DNA of 64,000 nucleotides from Peribacillus butanolivorans (GTDB lineage Bacteria > Bacillota > Bacilli > Bacillales > DSM-1321), in NCBI RefSeq assembly GCF_001273755.1, contig NZ_LGYA01000001.1, positions 288,001 to 352,000 on the forward strand, given 5' to 3'. The notes below the pieces were generated by a model. It was not told the origin of the DNA and did no database searches. It was given only the letters and a program-made list of their open reading frames with translations. The position numbers and the translations under genes were made by a program. Below, piece by piece: positions 55,299 to 63,822 of this stretch; the stretch's first letter is position 1, and every line of letters starts with the position of its first letter.

Positions 55299-56084
55299 AT
55301 GTTCTATGTATCGATGTTTTTTCAATATGTAAGCCAATATATGAAAACGAGATTGCAGTACCGTGCCGATTTTTTCATGGAAATTCTATCTGACCTATTG
55401 AATCAGGTCGTGAATCTGGTATTTATCTTAGTTGTTTTCGGACATACGCAATTTTTAAGCGGTTGGAGTCGTGAAGAAATTATTTTTATATACGGATTCT
55501 TCCTTATACCATTCGCTCTTTTTTCTTCATTTTTTAATATCTGGGATTTCAATGATCGCTATATCGTTAAAGGTGAGATGGACCGAATATTAACTAGGCC
55601 GATCCACAGCCTTTTTCAAGTCATTTTGGAAAGAATTGAGCTTGAATCATTATTTGGTGTTGTGACCGGCTTGATCATTATTTTCTATTCAGGTGCTTCA
55701 TTGAATCTCGAACTTGCCTGGTATGATCCTATTCTCTTTGTGATTTTTGCAGTCGGCGGGGCACTTGCTTATGCGGCCATCTTTGTAGCGATTGCAAGCA
55801 TTGGGTTCTGGTCGGATGCGAAAACCTCAATTATGCCCATGATGTACAATATTGGGAACTACGGCCGCTATCCTGTTGATATTTATAACAAGGTTATTCG
55901 GTTTGTCCTTACATGGGTGCTTCCATTCGCGTTTGTCGGAGTGTATCCAGCCTCTTATTTTCTTAGAAAAGAAGAGTGGTATGCTTATGCATTTGCAACA
56001 CCGGTTATCGGGCTTGTCTTTTTCACTGTATCTGTTTTCATTTGGAATCAGGGAGTGAAAAGGTACCGCGGGGCCGGAAACTAA
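55299..56084 (+). CDS. ABC-2 type permease (ABC2_membrane_6 family), subunit 2
   Basis: This 261-aa protein has six membrane helices. It begins MFYVSMFFQYVSQYMKTRLQYRADFF and has the paralogous block FNDRYIVKGEMDRILTRPIHSLF and LPFAFVGVYPASYFL. It starts four bases after subunit 1, so the two are coupled. Exporters of this type in Bacillus have no defined substrate. A terminator follows the stop codon. Confidence 0.88.
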   Translation: MFYVSMFFQYVSQYMKTRLQYRADFFMEILSDLLNQVVNLVFILVVFGHTQFLSGWSREEIIFIYGFFLIPFALFSSFFNIWDFNDRYIVKGEMDRILTRPIHSLFQVILERIELESLFGVVTGLIIIFYSGASLNLELAWYDPILFVIFAVGGALAYAAIFVAIASIGFWSDAKTSIMPMMYNIGNYGRYPVDIYNKVIRFVLTWVLPFAFVGVYPASYFLRKEEWYAYAFATPVIGLVFFTVSVFIWNQGVKRYRGAGN

Positions 56085-56125
56085 AGAATCCCTTCAACAT
56101 TAATACTGTTGAAGGGATTTTTCTT
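56085..56125. terminator. Bidirectional intrinsic terminator
   Basis: AATCCCTTCAAC pairs with GTTGAAGGGATT followed by TTTCTT. It lies between the exporter operon and the converging thioesterase gene. Confidence 0.88.
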
Positions 56126-56612
56126 ATTTACGCTTATTCTTTCTTTCAATATATCTAGCTTGTGCTTGTACAAATTGCAGCTTTTCCTCTTCCGTTTCCG
56201 GAAATACCTGAGGAACGGGGGTGGGTTTTCCATCTTCGTCTATTGCTATCATCGTTAAAAAAGCGCGGGCTGTAAGCTGTTTTTCACCGGTTAATAGGTT
56301 CTCTCGCTCCACTTTTACAAATACCTCCATCGACGTCCGATGGGCACAGGTGACAAAGGCCTCTAGGTTAATCGCATCCCCTGTCTTGATTGGTGCCAAA
56401 AAGTCAAAGGAATCGCTTGATGCTGTCACAACTGGTTTTCGGCAATGGCGCATTGCTGAAATGCAGGCGATTTTATCTACATAGGCCATAACTTTACCGC
56501 CAAAGATGGTGTTGTGATGATTTGTATCTGGTGGGAAAACAAGATCCGTTAAAAAAGTCCGTGACTGCCGGGTAGGATTAGCGTTTGTAAAATCAATACC
56601 TTTTTCAGTCAT
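56124..56612 (-). CDS. Acyl-CoA thioesterase (YkhA-like hotdog)
   Basis: This 162-aa hotdog-fold enzyme has PPDTNHHNTIFGGKVMAYVDKIACISAMRHCRKPVVTASS, with the catalytic Asn/Asp of the acyl-CoA hydrolase (BFIT/YkhA) family, and ends AFLTMIAIDEDGKPTPVP. It hydrolyses acyl-CoA in the cytoplasm. Its start overlaps the last eight bases of metE, so it is co-transcribed with metE. Whether it therefore answers to the cobalamin riboswitch is inference. Confidence 0.9.
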   Translation of the reverse strand: MTEKGIDFTNANPTRQSRTFLTDLVFPPDTNHHNTIFGGKVMAYVDKIACISAMRHCRKPVVTASSDSFDFLAPIKTGDAINLEAFVTCAHRTSMEVFVKVERENLLTGEKQLTARAFLTMIAIDEDGKPTPVPQVFPETEEEKLQFVQAQARYIERKNKRK

Positions 56613-58905
56613 TTGCCTGTTGATTGACCAATAGGTTTTTGCGAACGATTGTTGCGGCTTCCACCATATTTTTCAAAGAAGCAACGGTTTCAGGAACGCC
56701 CCTTGTTTTCAGACCGCAGTCCGGGTTAATCCAAAATTGATCTTTATCTAATACTTTGATGCCTCGTTCAATCATATCGACCATTTCCTCGACTGCAGGA
56801 ACGCGTGGGCTGTGAATATCATATACGCCTAAGCCAATGCCCTTTTCATATGTTTTTTCCTCAAATGCGGAAGCAAGTTCACCGTGGCTGCGAGATGTTT
56901 CGATGGAAATCACATCGGCATCCAAGGAAGAGATGACATCCATGAAGCTGTTGAAATCGCAATAACACATATGCGTGTGAATTTGCGTTGTATCTTCCAC
57001 ACTTGAAGTAGAAATCAAGAAGGAGTTCACAGCCCATTTTAGGTATTCTTCGCGGTCGCTTTTTTTCAGGGGCAGACCTTCTCTAAGGGCAGGCTCATCC
57101 ACCTGGATCATTTTGATTCCGGCAGTTTCTAACGCTCCCACTTCTTTTTCCAAGGCAAGCGCTAACTGGTAGCAAACATTCTCCCGTGAAATATCATCAC
57201 GGACAAATGACCAGTTTAGAATCGTTACAGGACCTGTCAGCATTCCTTTTACTGTTTTCTTAGTCAGAGATTGTGCGTACACACTTTCACGGACTGTCAT
57301 CGGCTCGATGAAATGCACATCGCCATAGATAACAGGGGGTTTTACGCAGCGAGAACCGTAAGATTGCACCCATCCCTTTTCAAGGAAAACGAATCCACCT
57401 AGCTTATGACCGAAAAATTCAACCATATCTGTTCGTTCAAACTCTCCGTGAACAAGAACATCCAAGCCGATTTCTTCCTGGATATCGATCCATCTGCTGA
57501 TTTCTTCGTTAACAAATGTTTCATATCGTGCAGCAGTCCATTCCCCTCGTTTGAATTTTCCGCGGGCTTGTTTTACTTCAGCCGTCTGCGGAAAGCTTCC
57601 GATTGTTGTTGATGGAAGGAAAGGCAGTTTGAAAAATTCCTGTTGTTTTTGATAACGCTCTTTAAATGGCAGCTGACGGCCGGCTGTTTGACTCTTCGCC
57701 TGTTCGACACCAGTTTGGACGTCTTTATGATTTCGCGCATTTGAACTTGCTAACGTTTGAAGTGCTAATTTGTTAGCGGCTACTTTTTCAGCAATTGCTT
57801 CGGCACCTTGATTACTACCTTTAACTAGTAGAGTGATTTCTTCAAGCTTCTCATCAGCAAAAGCAAGGGCCTGTTGCACATCTTTAGTAAGAGCCGTCTC
57901 ATTACGAACCGTTACTGGTACATGAAGCAGGGAGCAAGAGGGTTGAAGCCAAATTTGGTCTTCGGCTACGGTTTTTGTGATGGTCTTGATCAACTGATTC
58001 TTTTTCGATAAATCGGAAAGCCATATGTTTTTCCCATCAATCACACCTGCACCGAGCACTTTGTCTTTCGGGAAGCCGAATTCTTGGAGATTACTAAGAT
58101 TTTTCCCTTTATCATGGACAAAATCAAGACCGATCCCTTGAACGTGTAATTCAATCACCTCTTGGTAGTGCTCTACCGCATCAAAGTATGTTTGTAGCAT
58201 GATGTTCAAGTTTGGAGCTGCTTCATTCAATTTTTCATATAAGTAAGTAACAGTTTGCATATCATCTTTAGAAATGGAAGAAACAAGGGAGGGTTCATCC
58301 ATTTGCACCCACTTCACGCCTTCTTGTTCTAGCTCTTGCAGAATTTGTGTGTATAAAGGCAGGAGACTAAGGACGATTCCAGGTACATCTTGTTTATTGT
58401 AGCCTTTAGAAAGAGTAATAAAAGTATAAGGTCCGACTAACACGGGCTTAGCTTCAATTCCTAGTTTTTCTTTGGCTTCGCGATAAGAAGCAAGTGGTTT
58501 ATTTTCTGTCAAAATCAGCTGTGACTGTTTTAATTCGGGAACGATATAGTGATAATTTGTATTGAACCATTTCGTCATTTCAGAAGCAACTTCATCCTTG
58601 TTTCCGCGAGCCATAGAATAATATACAGAAAGGGGAACGGTGCCGCCTTTATAGGCTGAATAACGCTCAGGAACAAGACCGAACATTACAGACATATCGA
58701 GCATTTGATCATATAAAGTAAAGTCATTGACAGGAATAATATCAATACCTTGGTCCTTTTGCTTTTGTAAGTTGCCTAAACGGATGGCTTCTAGCTGTGC
58801 CGTAAACTCCGATTCATCGATTTTTCCGGACCAGTAAGCTTCTAATGTGCGTTTCCATTCACGATCTTCCCCAATTCGAGGGTACCCTAAACTACTACTT
58901 TTCAA
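56605..58905 (-). CDS. metE: Cobalamin-independent methionine synthase MetE
   Basis: This protein of about 766 aa is the zinc enzyme that methylates homocysteine with 5-methyltetrahydropteroyltriglutamate. The N-terminal half begins SSSLGYPRIGEDREWKRTLE. The C-terminal catalytic half begins PFLPSTTIGSFPQT and has zinc ligands in HTHMCYC, IETSRSHGE and NPDCGLKTRG. The start is judged to be TTG at 58905: AGGAGG lies nine bases before it, whereas the ATG at 58914 abuts that site with no spacer. A cobalamin riboswitch and a terminator lie upstream, so it is shut off when B12 is available. Confidence 0.95.
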   Translation of the reverse strand: MKSSSLGYPRIGEDREWKRTLEAYWSGKIDESEFTAQLEAIRLGNLQKQKDQGIDIIPVNDFTLYDQMLDMSVMFGLVPERYSAYKGGTVPLSVYYSMARGNKDEVASEMTKWFNTNYHYIVPELKQSQLILTENKPLASYREAKEKLGIEAKPVLVGPYTFITLSKGYNKQDVPGIVLSLLPLYTQILQELEQEGVKWVQMDEPSLVSSISKDDMQTVTYLYEKLNEAAPNLNIMLQTYFDAVEHYQEVIELHVQGIGLDFVHDKGKNLSNLQEFGFPKDKVLGAGVIDGKNIWLSDLSKKNQLIKTITKTVAEDQIWLQPSCSLLHVPVTVRNETALTKDVQQALAFADEKLEEITLLVKGSNQGAEAIAEKVAANKLALQTLASSNARNHKDVQTGVEQAKSQTAGRQLPFKERYQKQQEFFKLPFLPSTTIGSFPQTAEVKQARGKFKRGEWTAARYETFVNEEISRWIDIQEEIGLDVLVHGEFERTDMVEFFGHKLGGFVFLEKGWVQSYGSRCVKPPVIYGDVHFIEPMTVRESVYAQSLTKKTVKGMLTGPVTILNWSFVRDDISRENVCYQLALALEKEVGALETAGIKMIQVDEPALREGLPLKKSDREEYLKWAVNSFLISTSSVEDTTQIHTHMCYCDFNSFMDVISSLDADVISIETSRSHGELASAFEEKTYEKGIGLGVYDIHSPRVPAVEEMVDMIERGIKVLDKDQFWINPDCGLKTRGVPETVASLKNMVEAATIVRKNLLVNQQAND

Positions 58906-58951
58906 TATTCCCATCCTCCTACATTCTTTTTTCTTTAAATAAAATAACAAC

Positions 58952-58995
58952 AAAAAAAGCACCCCTAACCGTCAAAAGAGAAAGTTAGAAATGCT
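58952..58995 (-). terminator. Riboswitch-linked terminator before metE
   Basis: On the minus strand AGCATTTCTAAC pairs with GTTAGGGGTGCT (three G-T pairs) and is followed by TTTTTTTGTTG. It lies between the cobalamin riboswitch and metE, so it is the expression platform. Confidence 0.85.
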
Positions 58996-59060
58996 TAAAA
59001 TAAAGGGGTATACAAAAACCCCTTAAAATTATAAGGTCCCTAACACTTCCCTATTCTCCG

Positions 59061-59244
59061 TAGGTTAAAACAGTGTTGTCGAAACAGGCAGGTCTCCTGA
59101 CTTTAGGAATCTTATTAGCGGCAGGCCTTCCCAATCCGAAAATCAGTGGCATATTGCATAGCGCTAACATTCCTATTACAGTGGCGGGACCGTGCCGGAA
59201 TTTCACCGGACTTCCCTTTTAATCCTAAAAAAATTAGGAACCTA
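59061..59244 (-). ncRNA. Cobalamin riboswitch upstream of metE
   Basis: On the minus strand the conserved parts occur in order. GGGAAGTCCGGTGAAATTCC and GGGACCGT with GCCACTG come first, and the B12 box AGTCAGGAGACCTGCCTGTTT-like segment (59082-59103) follows. P1 closes with TAGGTT (59061-59066 region) pairing AACCTA (59239-59244). Binding of adenosyl- or methylcobalamin should favour the downstream terminator and turn off metE. A B12-dependent MetH elsewhere is implied. Confidence 0.93.
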
Positions 59245-59381
59245 TTTCCACATATGAAATTTCACAAACCCGCTGTAAATTAAACTGCAGGCAACAAATA
59301 TTTATAAAATAAAAACTATTATAAAAATTTAGACAAGCTTATCATATCCCGACTAAAATGGTCAACAAGGAAAAAAGTCTC

Positions 59382-59404
59382 GGGAAATGGGGTCTGACCC
59401 CTAA
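59382..59404. repeat. Dispersed 23-bp repeat, copy 3
   Basis: GGGAAATGGGGTCTGACCCC plus TAA, upstream of the K+ channel gene. Same orientation as the copies at 52910 and 52986. Confidence 0.85.
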
Positions 59405-59475
59405 ATAAAGAATATATTGTTTGGACGGGGAGTATGTATAGGGGGAGTGGGTTGTTTTGAAATGAGGCGTGGGGG

Positions 59476-59895
59476 ATGACTTTTTACATCTTGATTGCAG
59501 GGATTATTTTTTGCATGGTGATGAGCATTCGAACGTTATTTCTTGTTGAGTCGGGAGGAAAAAAGTTTTCTCTAGAGGATATGCTGTGGCTCGGCAATTT
59601 ATATGCGACGATATTAGTAGGTTTTGCACTGATTTATTTATTATACGAGCTTCAGAATCATTCGGTGATTCTTGATATGGGCAATCGTTTGGACGGCAGT
59701 TTTTACGAGCAACTGAAGACTTCTTTTTATTTTAGTGCAATGACAATGTTTTCAGTAGGGTATGGAGATATAGCCCCGATAGGCATGGGCAGGATGATTG
59801 CGACAATCCAGGCGTTCATTGGATACACTCTCCCGGCAGCGTTTGTGATCCGGACAGTGATTGACTTAGAGCAGAAGGAAAGGAAGAATAAATGA
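59476..59895 (+). CDS. Two-helix potassium channel protein
   Basis: This 139-aa protein has an N-terminal helix (residues 2-22), a second (40-60), a pore loop with the K+ selectivity filter TMFSVGYGD (residues 95-103) and a last helix (108-130). The charged tail is short, with no RCK or cyclic-nucleotide domain, so gating is unclear. It should assemble as a tetramer. Start ATG at 59476 follows GGGGG. The stop overlaps the region just before bcp. Confidence 0.88.
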   Translation: MTFYILIAGIIFCMVMSIRTLFLVESGGKKFSLEDMLWLGNLYATILVGFALIYLLYELQNHSVILDMGNRLDGSFYEQLKTSFYFSAMTMFSVGYGDIAPIGMGRMIATIQAFIGYTLPAAFVIRTVIDLEQKERKNK

Positions 59896-59957
59896 AAGTT
59901 GTGTTTCTTTCAATTATTGGGTACGCTTACCATAATGAAAGAAATGGAGGGGTAAGA

Positions 59958-60428
59958 ATGACTGTTAAAATTGGAGAAAAAGCACCGGATTTTCAACTTC
60001 CTGCAAACAACGGTGAAAAAGTTTCCCTATCGGATTTTAAGGGCAAACACGTTGTTTTATATTTTTATCCGAAAGACATGACGCCTGGTTGCACAACGGA
60101 GGCCTGTGATTTCCGTGACCACAATGAGCAGTTTGAGGAATTGAATGCTGTTATCATAGGGATTAGTCCAGATCCGGCGGCGCGTCATGAAAAATTTATT
60201 GAAAAATATGGGTTACCTTTTCTGCTACTAGCTGACGAAAATCAAGAAGCTGCTGAATTATATGATGTATGGAAATTAAAAAAGAACTTCGGCAAGGAAT
60301 ATATGGGCATTGAACGTTCAACTTTTCTGATTGATAAGGAAGGAACGATAGTTAAAGAATGGCGTAAGGTAAAAGTCAAAGGCCATGTCGAAGAAGCGCT
60401 TGAAACTCTTCGTGATCTAGAAAAATAA
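59958..60428 (+). CDS. bcp: Thioredoxin-dependent thiol peroxidase Bcp
   Basis: This 156-aa peroxiredoxin begins MTVKIGEKAPDFQLPANNGE. The peroxidatic Cys is in YPKDMTPGCTTEACDFRD, and the resolving Cys five residues on gives the atypical 2-Cys Bcp type. The end is IERSTFLIDKEGTIVKEWRKVKVKGH. It reduces peroxides in the cytoplasm. Start is ATG at 59958 after GGAGGGG. It corresponds to ygaF of B. subtilis and lies near perR, the peroxide regulator. Confidence 0.94.
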   Translation: MTVKIGEKAPDFQLPANNGEKVSLSDFKGKHVVLYFYPKDMTPGCTTEACDFRDHNEQFEELNAVIIGISPDPAARHEKFIEKYGLPFLLLADENQEAAELYDVWKLKKNFGKEYMGIERSTFLIDKEGTIVKEWRKVKVKGHVEEALETLRDLEK

Positions 60429-60439
60429 GGTACAGCCAG

Positions 60440-61549
60440 ATGAAGGATAAGCGAATAACCAAGCTTGCTGAAAGGCTGATTCATCATTCCGTACAATTAC
60501 AGCCAAAAGAGAGAATCTTGATACGGGGTCATATCAACATGAAACCGCTATTGAAAGAGCTGATTGATGAAACATACAGAATCGGTGCATATCCATATGT
60601 CGAACTGGAAGACGATGAAATAAGCCGACACTTGTTAAAAGGGAATGAGAAGGAACAACTTGATACCTTATCACAATGGACTTTGAGGAAATATACTGAT
60701 ATTGATGCGATAATAATCATCTCCAGTGAAGAAAACGATGCTGAATTGGCAGATGTTCCTGCAGAGAGGCATCGTCTTCATGGGGAAGCGATGAAGTCGT
60801 CGACTCTTTTCTATGTAAACAACCGGCGTTGGGTTTTACTTAATTACCCGAACGTCAGATTAGCACAAAAAGCAGGTATGAGCTTTAGAAGGTACGAAGA
60901 CTTTCTATTAAACGTGTGCACAATGGATTACGGGAAAATGGAAGTGGCACTGAAACCGCTTAAGCAATTAATGGAGCGTACTGAAAAAGTCCGGATTGTT
61001 TCACCTGGGACAAATCTCACCTTTTCCATTAAAGGAATGCCGGCTGTCATATGCGCTGGGAAAAACAATCTACCTGACGGGGAAGTGTTCACGGCACCCG
61101 TAAAAGAGAGTGTTCATGGTAGGGTAGCTTTCAACACACCTTCAACATATCAAGGAATCACCTTTCGTGACATAGTTTTAACCATACAAAAGGGGAAAAT
61201 CACGAAAGCAGTTTCTAATCAAAATTCTAAAATGAACGAGATTCTCGATGTAGATGAAGGGTCCCGTTTTATTGGGGAATTCGCGCTTGGAATCAATCCA
61301 TACATTATGGAGCCAATGGACGATATTTTGTTTGATGAGAAAATATGTGGCAGTCTGCATCTAACTCCTGGCCAAGCCTATCAAGAGGCTGATAATGGTA
61401 ACCGTTCTTCTACACATTGGGATATGGTTTTGATCCAGCGTCCTGAATATGGCGGTGGTGATATCTACTTTGATGACATTCTGATCCGAAGGGATGGCAT
61501 TTTTATGTTGCCGGAACTAAGTGCTTTAAATCCAAATTTATTAAAATAA
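60440..61549 (+). CDS. M29 family metallo-aminopeptidase
   Basis: This 369-aa protein is an M29 (thermophilic aminopeptidase type) peptidase. Metal ligands are seen in LPDGEVFTAP (Glu), IGEFALGINP (Glu), SLHLTPGQAY (His) and SSTHWDMV (His, Asp). It removes N-terminal residues from peptides in the cytoplasm, using two divalent metals. It begins 12 bases after bcp, so the two are probably co-transcribed. ATG at 60440 has a weak binding site. Confidence 0.9.
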   Translation: MKDKRITKLAERLIHHSVQLQPKERILIRGHINMKPLLKELIDETYRIGAYPYVELEDDEISRHLLKGNEKEQLDTLSQWTLRKYTDIDAIIIISSEENDAELADVPAERHRLHGEAMKSSTLFYVNNRRWVLLNYPNVRLAQKAGMSFRRYEDFLLNVCTMDYGKMEVALKPLKQLMERTEKVRIVSPGTNLTFSIKGMPAVICAGKNNLPDGEVFTAPVKESVHGRVAFNTPSTYQGITFRDIVLTIQKGKITKAVSNQNSKMNEILDVDEGSRFIGEFALGINPYIMEPMDDILFDEKICGSLHLTPGQAYQEADNGNRSSTHWDMVLIQRPEYGGGDIYFDDILIRRDGIFMLPELSALNPNLLK

Positions 61550-61671
61550 AGCCTTTTTTATCAGGGGTAAGGCTTTTGTCCAACTCAAAAAGAGGACACC
61601 TGAATATGCTTTATTAAGGGAATACCTCCTCAGAGAAAGTTGCACGGGACATACAGAGCCCGTGTTTTTTT
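61550..61671 (+). terminator. Two terminator hairpins after the aminopeptidase gene
   Basis: AAAGCC...GGCTTTT at 61550-61578 is weak. CACGGG...CCCGTG followed by seven T at 61643-61671 is strong. Confidence 0.75.
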
Positions 61672-61696
61672 ATGTTAATTAAAAGGTGAGATAAAC

Positions 61697-62581
61697 ATGT
61701 TAGTACTTTCAACAATTATTCCAAACGAAGACATCCAAAAGCAGATGGAGGATACCTTTCCTGCTTTGAATTTCATTTAACAATAGGATTGGGGGGATGA
61801 ACCACTTCGTGAAGCAAAAATCTTAATTACATACGGCGAAGATTTAACAGATGAGACAATTGAGAAAGCACCGAATTTAAAGTGGGTTATGGTTATGCGT
61901 GCAGGTATGGAATTAATAAAGCCATTGAGAAGCGCGGGATTTTGGTAGTGCACGATTGGGATGCTTTTACAGTACGAAAAGAAATTGAAACAGCTTATCA
62001 AGAATGAAGCAGACGAGCTGTGGGATTGAAAGATAGAAGTAGGAGAATTGAATGGGAAATCGATACTCATTCTTGGTGCTGGTGCAATTGGCGGAGAGGT
62101 AGCGCGTCTTGGGAAAGCCTTTAGGATGACCACAATTGGGGTCAATCGTAGCGGAGCAGCACATTGATCGTCTTTATTTTGAGTTAGTTGATGTATTACC
62201 GGAAGCAGATTACATCGTATCTGTTCTGCCAAGTACGATTGAAACACAGAATCTGTAGCAAAAAGAACACTTTAAAGCTATGAAAGGTTCTGCTGTCTTC
62301 GTGAATATTGGACGAGGTGATCTGGTTAAAGAGGAAGTGTTGATAGAGGTTTTACAAAACAGGGAAATTGCTCATGCCATTTTAGATGTATTCGATCCAG
62401 AACCTTTAGAAAAGGGACATCCGTTTTGGCGTATGGAAAATGTAATGGTCACACCGCATCTTTCGAGTAAAAGCAGTGAATATTTACCTAGAACCTTTTC
62501 AATTTTCGAAAAAACATGCATGAATTCCTGGATAGATGGAAAAGACTTTATCAACGTCATTGATCTATTAAAAGGATACTA
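61697..62581 (+). pseudogene. Decayed D-2-hydroxyacid dehydrogenase
   Basis: The ATG at 61697 follows AAAAGGTGAG. The frame reads MLVLSTIIPNEDIQKQMEDT and stops after 27 codons. Later pieces in changing frames continue the family: REAKILITYGEDLTDETIEK, then ELNGKSILILGAGAIGGEVARLGK (NAD-binding), EADYIVSVLPST, and GSAVFVNIGRGDLVKEEVL to AHAILDVFDPEPLEKGHPFW. At least four stops or frameshifts separate them. The catalytic part retains Arg/Glu motifs but cannot be made as one protein. Decay seems recent, because the last 100 codons are intact. Confidence 0.9.
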
Positions 62582-62656
62582 GGCACAATTAGAAAATGGG
62601 AAAGATTTAAAGGGTTAATGAATAAACTAAAAATGAATCGATAAACAGATGAAATA

Positions 62657-62703
62657 TTGACAAAATCAACGTATAAAAGGTACACTATTTATAAATATTA
62701 TAA
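62657..62703 (+). promoter_or_regulatory. perR promoter with Per box
   Basis: TTGACA (62657-62662), 18 bases, TACACT (62681-62686) is the promoter. TTATAAATATTATAA (62689-62703) matches the 15-bp Per box TTATAATNATTATAA except at one position and covers the transcription start, so perR should be autorepressed. Confidence 0.85.
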
Positions 62704-62744
62704 TTTAATAATTCATACTTAATGAGAAAAAGAGGTGGATGGCG

Positions 62745-63182
62745 GTGTCTGAAGTTCAGTTAAAAGAAGCGTTGGATTCCCTTAAAGATACCGGTGTAAG
62801 AATAACTCCTCAACGCCATGCGATACTTGAATATTTGATAAGCTCTATGTCTCACCCTACCGCAGATGATATATATAAAGCGCTAGAAGGTAAGTTTCCC
62901 AATATGAGTGTGGCTACGGTTTATAACAACTTGCGTGTGTTCCGCGAAGTAGGATTGGTTAAAGAACTTACCTATGGTGATTCTTCAGCAAGATTTGATT
63001 TTGTAACGACGAATCATTATCATGTAATCTGCCAAACCTGCGGAAAAATTGTAGATTTTGATTACCCGGCATTGGACGAAGTCGAACATTTTGCAGCACA
63101 GGTCACCGGTTTCAATGTTAGTCACCATCGGATGGAAATCTATGGAGACTGTACAGAGTGCTCAAAAAAAGAAGCACATTAA
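62745..63182 (+). CDS. perR: Peroxide stress regulator PerR (Fur family)
   Basis: This 145-aa protein has the winged helix [38 protein letters not shown] and metal sites. Residues include His in [15 protein letters not shown], Asp in DFDYP and [10 protein letters not shown], and two CxxC pairs for structural zinc (CQTC, CTEC). PerR represses catalase, peroxiredoxin and iron genes until peroxide oxidises its Fe-binding His residues. Start GTG at 62745 gives the same 145-aa length as B. subtilis PerR and has AGGTGG six bases upstream; an ATG at 62739 abuts that site. Confidence 0.95.
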   Translation: MSEVQLKEALDSLKDTGVRITPQRHAILEYLISSMSHPTADDIYKALEGKFPNMSVATVYNNLRVFREVGLVKELTYGDSSARFDFVTTNHYHVICQTCGKIVDFDYPALDEVEHFAAQVTGFNVSHHRMEIYGDCTECSKKEAH

Positions 63183-63220
63183 AAAAAGTTCCGCCACTTG
63201 GTTGGAACTTTTTTTTTGTT
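63182..63220 (+). terminator. Intrinsic terminator of perR
   Basis: AAAAAAAGTTCC pairs with GGAACTTTTTTTTT. Confidence 0.92.
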
Positions 63221-63287
63221 GCAAAAAAATGATACAATTAATCTTGGACCATTTGCCTGGGAGAAATAAGCTCTCTTAAGGGGTTAT

Positions 63288-63641
63288 TTAGTCTTGCAGG
63301 CTTTTGCGATTATATTTTTCGTTAAATTCTTCGCCTTCTAACTTTTTATCAAGGGTCAATGGTTCTTCACAATGCATGCAAATATCCACACGCCCTAATA
63401 TTTTTGTAGGTTTACTACAGTTAGGACATACAACCTGGATCGATTTTGTAGAAAGCATTCCAATCCAAAAATAAACGCCGGTACTTGCAATTATGAATAA
63501 AAGACCTAGACCCATAAAAAGTGTCATAACAATAGGGTGTGTTTTAAAGAAAAGTCCGAGATACATCACAATAAAGCCGATGAAAATCAAACTTAAAGCA
63601 AATGTACGGATTTTATTGATTTTGCTAGAATATTTAGCCAT
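63288..63641 (-). CDS. ygzB: YgzB family zinc-ribbon membrane protein
   Basis: This 117-aa protein has two membrane helices (residues 13-32 and 38-60) and a C-terminal zinc ribbon with CPNCSKP and CMHCEEP, giving four Cys ligands. It ends in a charged tail. It matches YgzB, conserved next to perR in Bacillus. Function is unknown. ATG follows AGGAGGGAC. Confidence 0.93.
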   Translation of the reverse strand: MAKYSSKINKIRTFALSLIFIGFIVMYLGLFFKTHPIVMTLFMGLGLLFIIASTGVYFWIGMLSTKSIQVVCPNCSKPTKILGRVDICMHCEEPLTLDKKLEGEEFNEKYNRKSLQD

Positions 63642-63822
63642 GGATTGTCCCTCCTAAAATATAACTTTAACTATAACATAAACTACGGATGGAACAAAAA
63701 AGAAATAAAGGATACATATTACTTTTGAATATGTTGTTTTTGTAAATATCATCTAGGTGAAATACAGGATTTTGAAGAGTTTTGTCGAATGTAAAAAAAA
63801 AAAGGTTTTGGAGGAATTTATA

